A stretch of 64,000 nt of DNA. It comes from JBLNBN01 sp050260015. GTDB lineage: Bacteria; Bacteroidota; Ignavibacteria; Kapaibacteriales; UBA2268. A model generated the notes under the pieces. That model was not told the DNA's origin. It did no database searches and saw only the letters and a program-made list of their open reading frames with translations. Below, in pieces: positions 45,943 through 52,933 of this stretch. A program made the position numbers and the translations under genes. The stretch covers positions 186,001-250,000 of the forward strand of contig JBLNBN010000039.1 of assembly GCA_050260015.1 (NCBI GenBank), read 5' to 3'. Within the stretch, counting starts at the first letter, position 1; the number at the start of each line of letters is the position of its first letter.

Positions 45943-46758
45943 ATTTATCATTTATCATTGATCATTGATCAGGCGCGTTGCCTGCATTTTTTCCGGGGGT
46001 GACGCGTAAGAGCTTGCTGTAGAATGAATTAGTCGTCCCCGCGAAGGCGGGGATTCATAATCCCTATAGATTCCGGGTCTGGCGCCCGGAATGACGAATT
46101 GAAGTAATTGCCGCGTAAGCGCTTGGAAATACCCTGAATCCGTCATTCCCGACTCGATCGGGAATCCAAACAACATTCTAAATACAAATACGCATAGAAT
46201 AACGCGGAAATACGGATAGATCATTGTTTTCCACGAATCCGAAGGATTCGCATGTCTATAGAAACAGGCGTCCCAAAACCACTCCATCCTCTAGCGTCGA
46301 AGCCGCTGGAAAAGGGGAGCGTTCGACAAGTCCCAAGTCCTGTGGTCTCGTCCAACGCCTACGGCGTAGCTTTTTCGAAGCAAAGCGCCTGCTACAGATG
46401 TAAAACGCCTACGGCGTAATTATCGGCTTATTATTCAATAGATTTTCGACGCAAAAAATTTATAAAGAGCGCAAATCCTACGAACCGCTTAGCGGTTCTA
46501 CGTCAGTAGCCAACGCGCGCCCCTCATCCCTCTTCTTCCGGCGGCGAAGCCGAGGGAGGAGGGGCGGTGGCATCCGTAAGCCGCGCTTCGCTTGCAACGG
46601 TTACGAATAATGCCGTCCCTGCGGAACTTTATGGAATTATTTTCTTAACCCCGGAGGGGTTAGAGCTTTATAGCTCGAAGCCCCCGATCATACGCCGTAC
46701 CCTTCGGCAGGGCTCAGAGTATGGCTTCTCAGTCATACCGGCGTTATCCGCAATGTAG
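45943..46758. repeat. Dispersed-repeat mosaic B (820 bases without a gene)
   Basis: A cluster of palindromic units. CCCCGC-GAAG-GCGGGG is at 46037-46052, ATTCCGGG/CCCGGAAT at 46070-46092, and ATTCCCG/CGGGAAT at 46145-46165. Two copies of ACGCCTACGGCGT lie at 46355-46367 and 46405-46417. GAACCGCTTAGCGGTTC is at 46482-46498 and TAACCCCGGAGGGGTTA at 46646-46662. Its left edge resembles 9767-9806 and the unit at 46574-46630 recurs at 47499-47554. Open frames across it have no protein-like features. Confidence 0.7.
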
Positions 46759-47373
46759 CTACTTCAACACATACTTAGTTAGGACGGTATGGGACCAGGT
46801 CGTATCGAGAAAGGCGCCTTTGCCCGTAATCTCAACTATGTGAGATTCTTGTATTAAACCTACTTTTGGACAATAAAAATCATAAGACTTTAATGGACCC
46901 GAGTTGAATTGTTCAAATTGAATGCAGCTAAATTTTCCCGCAGGAACGCTTATTTGGGCGTCCACGCTTATTGTTTTCCATTTAGAAGAGCCTTCGGCGT
47001 TTTTGTCGCCTACTTTCGTGGGATATTTATAGAACGGAAGAGGGGGATACTCCTCGCCGACGTAAAAATATAATCCGTCGTCGCGATTTGTTAAAGGAGC
47101 CCATCCGTCGGTCCCGTCGGACCAGTTGTACCAATCCTCATCACCGATCTTGAATTTGCTCGGAACTGTAGCAAAGGAGGATTCTATTTTAATAGAATCC
47201 TTTGGATTGGAACTGCTGACAAAATAAGTGTCGTAATACCATGTATTACCTACGGCGAGCGGAATTAAAACGTCAGTTTTATCAACCGGGTTTAAATCTA
47301 AAGGCGAAGAATGGTCTTTGCTGCATGCTACAGCGAATGCTAAGGTAAGGACGAAAACTAATATCTTCTTCAT
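46759..47373 (-). CDS. Lipoprotein of unknown function
   Basis: A 204-residue protein with a lipoprotein signal (MKKILVFVLTLAFAVAC, cysteine at 17), so it should be anchored in the envelope. The mature part starts with a low-complexity linker and then IPLAVGNTWYYD, a motif seen at the start of many Bacteroidota/Ignavibacteria lipoproteins of beta-sandwich type. The rest is beta-rich, ending LDTTWSHTVLTKYVLK. GAGG five bases before the ATG supports the start. Function is unknown. It is flanked on both sides by dispersed repeats. Confidence 0.8.
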   Translation of the reverse strand: MKKILVFVLTLAFAVACSKDHSSPLDLNPVDKTDVLIPLAVGNTWYYDTYFVSSSNPKDSIKIESSFATVPSKFKIGDEDWYNWSDGTDGWAPLTNRDDGLYFYVGEEYPPLPFYKYPTKVGDKNAEGSSKWKTISVDAQISVPAGKFSCIQFEQFNSGPLKSYDFYCPKVGLIQESHIVEITGKGAFLDTTWSHTVLTKYVLK

Positions 47374-47459
47374 TTATACCTCGTATATTTAATATAAAAT
47401 GGCCAGCCATTTGCAAATATATGAAAATTCCGTAAGAACAATAGATATTTTTATCTCAT

Positions 47460-47580
47460 GCCTTTCCGATTGCCGCACAGCGGCATAATTATCAATAACC
47501 GTAAACCGCGCTTCGCTTGCATACGGTTACGAATTATGCCGTCCCTTCGGGACTGAACTAACTCCTCAGGCCTTTACTAA
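47460..47580. repeat. Dispersed-repeat mosaic C
   Basis: The unit at 47499-47554, which begins CCGTAAACCGCGCTTCGC and ends TGCCGTCCCTTCGGGACT, is a diverged copy of 46574-46630. CCGAT-like and GCCGC-rich palindromic pieces flank it. Confidence 0.65.
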
Positions 47581-47592
47581 GGCATACGATCG

Positions 47593-47988
47593 CTATCTGC
47601 CTATCTTAACAAAGTTTTTGACCCTTATGTCCGCGCCTTTTTGAAGCACGAAGAGGTACGAACCCTCGGCGAGGTTTTCTATTGGACATTCTAAAAGGGC
47701 TTGACCGGTCCGAGGGTCTACGTCTATTGCGTCGGTTAAATCGATCAGCTTAGAGCCGAGATTATCGCAAATGTATGCGATAGCGTTGTTAACGCCGTCC
47801 GGAAGGCAAAATATTTTTGCGGTTAATTTATTATCTCTTACCGGGTTTGGATACAGCTTTTCTATCCATACGCCGGGAAGCCCCTTATCTAAAGCATACT
47901 CGTTGTCGGTTGCGCCTTTCGGGTCCTCTTTGTAGCGCAGCAAACCGTGATTCGCCGTGCTGATCCATAAGTAGCCGTCGCGATCCAT
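47593..47988 (-). CDS. Propeller protein, C-terminal part with T9SS sorting domain (split by frameshift)
   Basis: The open frame runs from the frameshift near 48146 to the stop at 47593; the first ATG is at 47988. The residues upstream of that ATG continue the propeller of the neighbouring frame (FWATHDFFCKYDHNTGVWTK), so this is the second half of one gene, not a separate start. It holds one more propeller blade (DRDGYLWISTANHGLLRY) and a type A sorting domain from LYPNPVRDNKLTA to RVKNFVKIG. The T9SS signal is therefore out of frame with the signal peptide unless a -1 shift, or an extra A in the run, occurs. Confidence 0.7.
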   Translation of the reverse strand: MDRDGYLWISTANHGLLRYKEDPKGATDNEYALDKGLPGVWIEKLYPNPVRDNKLTAKIFCLPDGVNNAIAYICDNLGSKLIDLTDAIDVDPRTGQALLECPIENLAEGSYLFVLQKGADIRVKNFVKIGR

Positions 47989-48123
47989 TTCGATCGCTGC
48001 GACCTGTACGGGTCCTTCAATTTTGTAAAAAATATCCTGGGGGAAGCTTATTTTGGTCCAAACGCCTGTATTGTGGTCGTACTTGCAGAAAAAGTCATGC
48101 GTCGCCCAAAATATATAAACAAC

Positions 48124-48152
48124 GCCCGGGCTTACGGGCTCTATCTTTTTTT
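48124..48152 (-). other. A7 run with downstream hairpin at the frame change
   Basis: On the minus strand seven A (48152-48146) are followed by a six-base spacer and a hairpin GCCCG (48139-48135) / CGGGC (48128-48124). The zero-frame stop TAG lies in the spacer. This has the layout of a ribosomal -1 frameshift site, and the A run alone could allow polymerase slippage or be a sequencing error. Confidence 0.45.
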
Positions 48153-48944
48153 GTATTTATCGAGCCACTTTTCGTCGTGGTAGCCTAACGTATCCGGGAT
48201 AGCTACGGAAGTCCAAACGCCGTTAAACCGAACTGAAAATGCTCCCTTATTGGTTGAGGCAAAAACGTTATCGTTTTCGTCGAGTCCGAACGCTTTAACG
48301 AAAATTCCGGTTCCAAGCTTAGCGTCTTCATAGCTGTAGAGCTTATACTGCAATTTCTCGCCGGAATTGACGTTGAAGACTAAGAAATGCGAGTGAGTTG
48401 GTAGCCAAATCAGCGAGTCCCCGTCAAATACCATAAAACTTTCACCATACAAGGGGTTGACGTAATCCATGAGGTTGTAATCCTTAAACTTCTCCCCGTC
48501 GAAGTAGCTGAGGTATACAGTTACGCCGCGAAACCAAGTTTTTCCTTCATTATCCGTTGCAACTCTTATGATCTGCCCGTAATCCCAAGTAGATCCGTAG
48601 TCCAATTTGCTGACTTTATCCAATACTCTTTCCTTAGAGTATTTAGCCAGGCCGCCTAAAGTTCCCAACCATAGGTCGCCGGTAACGCTACAATCCATTG
48701 AAAAAATTCGTTTGTAGTCTTCTGTTAATGCAGGATTAGAAATTGAATCCCATTGTCCGTTCTCCAACACAAATAATTTTAGGAAAGGAGTTACAAAAAG
48801 TCTTCCGTCATCCGTAGCCTCCAATCCGCCCCCAATCAGTTGAGGTTGACCGTCATATCCTTTATAAAAAAGCCATTCGTCGGCGTAGGAAAAATTAGCT
48901 CCAAGGGATAATAAGGCAGCGATTAGCAAAAAAAATATTCTCAT
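48141..48944 (-). CDS. Propeller protein, N-terminal part (secreted)
   Basis: The 267-residue frame has a signal peptide (MRIFFLLIAALLSLGANFSYA). Repeats of the two-component-regulator-propeller type follow, such as DCSVTGDLWLGTLGGLAKY, ATDNEGKTWFRG and GLDENDNVFASTNKGAF. Each is one blade of a beta-propeller. It ends abruptly at EKWLDKYKKR at a TAG right after an A7 run. Restoring one base joins it to the downstream part and gives a protein of ~450 residues with a T9SS sorting domain. As it stands the protein would reach the periplasm but lack the sorting signal. Confidence 0.75.
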   Translation of the reverse strand: MRIFFLLIAALLSLGANFSYADEWLFYKGYDGQPQLIGGGLEATDDGRLFVTPFLKLFVLENGQWDSISNPALTEDYKRIFSMDCSVTGDLWLGTLGGLAKYSKERVLDKVSKLDYGSTWDYGQIIRVATDNEGKTWFRGVTVYLSYFDGEKFKDYNLMDYVNPLYGESFMVFDGDSLIWLPTHSHFLVFNVNSGEKLQYKLYSYEDAKLGTGIFVKAFGLDENDNVFASTNKGAFSVRFNGVWTSVAIPDTLGYHDEKWLDKYKKR

Positions 48945-49120
48945 AGATAAAGCCCATGTATTGACGAAAAATAACTTATTTACTCAGTAAGGGGTCTACA
49001 AAATATAACCGTTGTAAATTATCAATAATCTTTGTTTAAAACAAACGAAAAATTCTATATAAATTATTTCGCAAGCTTTCTCGTAATAGATTAAGTTCCG
49101 TCAATAGCTATGCGATTACA

Positions 49121-51172
49121 ATGGAAAAAGAGCGTCTCTTAGAATTTGGAAAATCTATTTATTCGCCGGAGGGGCTGGAATTCGCCGCCGCGCTTTACGA
49201 CGAGACTGCCGCGCTGCGGCTCGACGAGGATTCGCTCGCGCTGGCATTCCTGGCGACAGCCGACGTAGCGGACAAGAAAGTGCGGGAGGCCGTTTTAAAT
49301 CAATTCGGCGGGAAAGCCGTGGAGCAAATCGAGCTCTTCGCGCGCATCGGTCGCGTGGCTTTCCCCGATTCCGAGAAGTACGTCGCGAACCTCCGAAAAC
49401 TATTCGTCCAGCTAACGAACGACCTCAATTTAATATTTATAAAGCTCTCCGAGCGGCTCGTGGCGATGAAGTTAGCCGAGAAGAAGAATTCGCCCGGGCT
49501 CGAACGGCTGGCCTGGGAGTGCCTCTACCTCTACTCTCCTATAGCGCACCGCCTCGGCGTCAGCCGCATTTACAAGGCGATGGAGGACATTTCCTTCAAG
49601 CATCTCTACCCCGAGGAATTTAATAAATTAAACCGCGCCGTCGAGCGCCGCCGCCCCTACTTAGAGTCCAAGCTGAAGGAGATGCGAGGCGACCTGGAAA
49701 AGCTGCTTAAGCAGTATAATATAAAAGCGCAGTTGCAGAGCCGCGTGAAAAGGCTCTACAGCATCTACCGCAAGATCCGCAACCAGGGCGTTACGGTCGA
49801 GCAGATCTACGACCTGCTCGCGCTGCGCGTTATTACCGATTCCGTCGAGAGCTGCTACCTGGCTCTCGGCGCCGCGCACATGTCCTGGATCCCCATCGAA
49901 TCCCGCTTCCGCGACTGGATAGCCTTCCCAAAGCCGAACGGCTACCGCTCCATCCAGACGACGGTCTCCACGCGCAAGGGAGATAAATTCGAGATACAAA
50001 TACGCACGGAGCAAATGCACCAGGAGGCCGAGTACGGCTCCGCCGCGCACTGGGCCTACAAGGAAGGGCTGAAGACCGCGGACTCCTGGATCGCGCGGCT
50101 AAAAGAATTCCTCGAGAACGACGAGTACTTCGAGAATCCGCTGGCGTTCCACGAGCTGTTAAAAACGGAAATGCGCAGCGACTACGTGCACGTTCTCACC
50201 CCCAAGGGGGAAATTAAGACGTTGCCCGAGGGCTCGACGCCGGTCGACTTCGCGTTCTCCATCCACACGAACGTCGGCTACGCCGTTACCGGCGCGCGCG
50301 TAAACGGGAAGTTCGCCAAGTTAAATACCGTATTGCATTCCGGCGACGTCGTCGAGGTCATTACGTTAAAGAACGCGAAGCCCTCGCGTGATTGGCTGGG
50401 ATTCGTAAAGACGTCGCGCGCGCGGGCGAAGATACGCGATTGGTTCCAGCGCAACGAGCGCGCGCAGATAATAAACGAAGGCCGGAAGGTTTGGGAAAAG
50501 CTCTTAAAGCAATACCGTAAGCGGCTGGAAGGCGCCTCGGAAAACGAGCAAGTCTTTAAAACCAATATGGCGAAGACCGGGTACAAGACTTACGACGACT
50601 TCTTCTTCGCGTTGGGCGGGAAATCCTTGAAGGCAACTCTATCCCTGCTGAAAAAGCTCTATCCCGAAGCGTTCAGGAAGGAGGCGGAAAAGAAGAAGGC
50701 TGAGAAGGCCCCGAGTAGGAAAATTCACAATATCCCGAACGTGCTCGTCGAGGGGATACCAAACATAGAAACGAAGCTGGCGCAGTGCTGCCATCCCATT
50801 CGCGGGGAGGAGATCGTCGCCTACGTAACGCGCGGGGGCGGGATAAAGGTGCATTCGCGGAGCTGCAAATATATTAATTCGGACATTTTCAACCAAGCGA
50901 ACTTTAAGAGGGCGGAATGGTTGACCGGCGGCGACTCGCTCCAGACCGCTTACCTGGAGGCCTACGGCTACGAAGCCCAGAAAATGCTTATATCGGCCGT
51001 CGAGGTCGCTTCCGACGAGAGCGTTGCCATAGTTTCGACGAACATTCGTCGTATCAACGACAATCTGGAACGCCTGACGCTCGAGGTCCGGGTTAAGGAC
51101 GTCGAGCAGTTACGTCTCTTTGGACGCAGGCTAAAAAGCGCGAAGGACATAGACTCTGTAACTATATTATAA
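49121..51172 (+). CDS. relA: RelA/SpoT-family (p)ppGpp synthetase with degenerate hydrolase domain
   Basis: A 683-residue stringent-response enzyme. The N-terminal HD region (~20-160) has lost its catalytic residues: ALAFLATADVAD stands where hydrolases have AALLHDxxED, and KLSERLVAM replaces KLADRLHNM. The synthetase domain (~205-320) keeps RLYSIYRKIR, the catalytic D265 in FRDWIAFPKPNGY and E291 in FEIQIRTEQMH, but has YRSIQTT where YxSxHTT is usual. A TGS domain (~355-415, YVHVLTPKGEIKTLP), a zinc-finger/RIS region (CCHPI) and an ACT domain (~610-683) follow. It is thus predicted to make but not hydrolyse (p)ppGpp, like E. coli RelA; the symbol is by function. Confidence 0.9.
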   Translation: MEKERLLEFGKSIYSPEGLEFAAALYDETAALRLDEDSLALAFLATADVADKKVREAVLNQFGGKAVEQIELFARIGRVAFPDSEKYVANLRKLFVQLTNDLNLIFIKLSERLVAMKLAEKKNSPGLERLAWECLYLYSPIAHRLGVSRIYKAMEDISFKHLYPEEFNKLNRAVERRRPYLESKLKEMRGDLEKLLKQYNIKAQLQSRVKRLYSIYRKIRNQGVTVEQIYDLLALRVITDSVESCYLALGAAHMSWIPIESRFRDWIAFPKPNGYRSIQTTVSTRKGDKFEIQIRTEQMHQEAEYGSAAHWAYKEGLKTADSWIARLKEFLENDEYFENPLAFHELLKTEMRSDYVHVLTPKGEIKTLPEGSTPVDFAFSIHTNVGYAVTGARVNGKFAKLNTVLHSGDVVEVITLKNAKPSRDWLGFVKTSRARAKIRDWFQRNERAQIINEGRKVWEKLLKQYRKRLEGASENEQVFKTNMAKTGYKTYDDFFFALGGKSLKATLSLLKKLYPEAFRKEAEKKKAEKAPSRKIHNIPNVLVEGIPNIETKLAQCCHPIRGEEIVAYVTRGGGIKVHSRSCKYINSDIFNQANFKRAEWLTGGDSLQTAYLEAYGYEAQKMLISAVEVASDESVAIVSTNIRRINDNLERLTLEVRVKDVEQLRLFGRRLKSAKDIDSVTIL

Positions 51173-51337
51173 CCTAGAAACGTAACTTTGAAAAAAAACT
51201 TTATGTAGTTTTTAATATTACGCCAAATTGTATTATATTTAACAAAGCAAATTGAGACTGTTTAATCAAGAAAAGTAAGGATATTTTAACATAAAATAGA
51301 AAAATCGTTTGTTTACTATTATTAAAGGAAAAGTAGA

Positions 51338-52795
51338 ATGAATTTCAAGAACCTACGTTCTTTCTTCGGCTTGTTTGTCGTAGCTGTAGCGATGCTCGGC
51401 CTTGCTTCTTGCTCCGACGACAATTCAAACAATCCGAACACCAATGGGTCGGCCCAGGTCACGAGCTTTAAGTTCGAAGGGATCAGCCCCGTAGCAGTCG
51501 GCGTTATCGATCAGACGGCTAAAACGATCAAAGTGACGGTTCCGAGCACGACCGACGTAACGTATCTCGCCCCGACAATTGTCGTTAGCTCAGGCGCCAG
51601 CGTCGATCCTCAATCCGGCGTATTTATGGACTTTACTAATCCCGTTCAGTACACGGTAACCTCGTCGGACAATAAGACTGCCGTATATACTGTAACCGTA
51701 ACGAAGCAGGCCAGCACGTGGGAAGAGATTTCGAAGAATATCGATCAGAACAAGGTTCTCGTCGACCGCGGCCCCGGCATCGATTACATAGTTAACAAAG
51801 AAATAACGATCGAAGCTTCCGCGCTTCTAACTATCGAAGCCGGCGTAGAGATTTCGTTTACGGAGGTTGGCGCCGGTTTTAATATCGGCAAGAACGCAGG
51901 ATTGAAAATTTCCGGAACGGCCGCAAAACCGGTTAAATTTACCGGCGCCGTAAATAACCAGAATAAAGGCGCATGGTCGGGCATCTATTTGCAGAGCGCC
52001 CGCCAGGATAACGTCTGGGAATACGTAACGATCGAGAACGCAGGCGACGCCAACGGCGAAGCTTTACGCCTCGTAGGCGCCGCGCAATTAACCCTTCGCA
52101 ACAGCACGATCCGCGGTTCGCGCAACCAGGGCATCCGTATGGACAACGGCTCCCTCTTCAATGAATTTAAGAACAACACTATTACAAATAACGACGGCTA
52201 CCCCGTTTCCGCAGACAACTATACCCAGATCAATACTTTCGATATGACCTCGAGCTTCTCGGGCAACGCCCAGGGAGCCGATTTTATTGAGATCCGCGGC
52301 ATGGAAGAATTCGAAAAGAATTTTACAATTAAAAAGATCAACGTCCCTTACATCTCCGACGTAATCCTCGTCTCTTCGGGCGTCTTGACGATCGAACCCG
52401 GCGTGACCCTGCTCTTCAAGAGCGGCGGCTATTACCTGCAGACCAGGAACACGGGCGTGCTTAAGGCGGAGGGAACCGCGACCGACAAAATCCGTTTCGC
52501 AAGCGAAGCCGGCATGGAAGGCACCTGGGAAGGCCTCTTCCTTGAGACTAAGCTCAGTAACACGGTTAAGAACGCTATAATCGAATTTGGCGGCTACAAC
52601 GAACAATACGCTAACCTCTCCGTACGCAACGGCAAGGTAACCCTTGAGAACGTTCGCATAGCGAACTCCCTTAACTATGGCGTCATATATAACGACAACT
52701 CCACGATAACGCACAGCGGCGTTACTTTCGAGAACAACTCGAAGGGCAACGTATTCAACGACTCCAACGACGAAGTCACCGAAACGCTTCCGTAA
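51338..52795 (+). CDS. Lipoprotein with Ig-like and parallel beta-helix domains
   Basis: A 485-residue envelope lipoprotein. The signal ends in the lipobox GLASC (C26), followed by an Asn/Asp-rich linker. Residues ~40-128 form an Ig-like domain of the type found in Bacteroidota surface lipoproteins (ITVTKQ-like end TAVYTVTVTKQ). Residues ~135-480 look like a right-handed parallel beta-helix with repeats such as LTLRNSTIRGSRNQGIRMDN and VTLENVRIANSLNYGVIYND, as in pectate-lyase-like and inverse-autotransporter folds. A role in polysaccharide binding or cleavage is possible. No catalytic residues could be identified. A strong terminator follows. Confidence 0.85.
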   Translation: MNFKNLRSFFGLFVVAVAMLGLASCSDDNSNNPNTNGSAQVTSFKFEGISPVAVGVIDQTAKTIKVTVPSTTDVTYLAPTIVVSSGASVDPQSGVFMDFTNPVQYTVTSSDNKTAVYTVTVTKQASTWEEISKNIDQNKVLVDRGPGIDYIVNKEITIEASALLTIEAGVEISFTEVGAGFNIGKNAGLKISGTAAKPVKFTGAVNNQNKGAWSGIYLQSARQDNVWEYVTIENAGDANGEALRLVGAAQLTLRNSTIRGSRNQGIRMDNGSLFNEFKNNTITNNDGYPVSADNYTQINTFDMTSSFSGNAQGADFIEIRGMEEFEKNFTIKKINVPYISDVILVSSGVLTIEPGVTLLFKSGGYYLQTRNTGVLKAEGTATDKIRFASEAGMEGTWEGLFLETKLSNTVKNAIIEFGGYNEQYANLSVRNGKVTLENVRIANSLNYGVIYNDNSTITHSGVTFENNSKGNVFNDSNDEVTETLP

Positions 52796-52821
52796 AGGAA
52801 AGGATGTCATTTTATTCTAAG

Positions 52822-52848
52822 AGCGCCGCAAAAACGGCGCTTTTTTTT
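52822..52848 (+). terminator. Terminator after the beta-helix lipoprotein
   Basis: AGCGCCG (52822-52828) pairs with CGGCGCT (52835-52841) and is followed by eight T. It isolates the cas3-cse2 pair from the gene upstream. Confidence 0.92.
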
Positions 52849-52933
52849 CATGTTTAATAAGAAAGACGACGGAAGTTATCGGCTTTTTTATTAATTTAAT
52901 AGTATTATTTCTGGCCTATTAAAATTAACTTTT

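Noticed and set aside
46567..46758. 63-codon plus-strand open frame
   Set aside because: It is made of dispersed-repeat sequence that recurs elsewhere in other frames.
52088..52810. 240-codon minus-strand open frame
   Set aside because: It is antisense to the beta-helix lipoprotein and has no family features.
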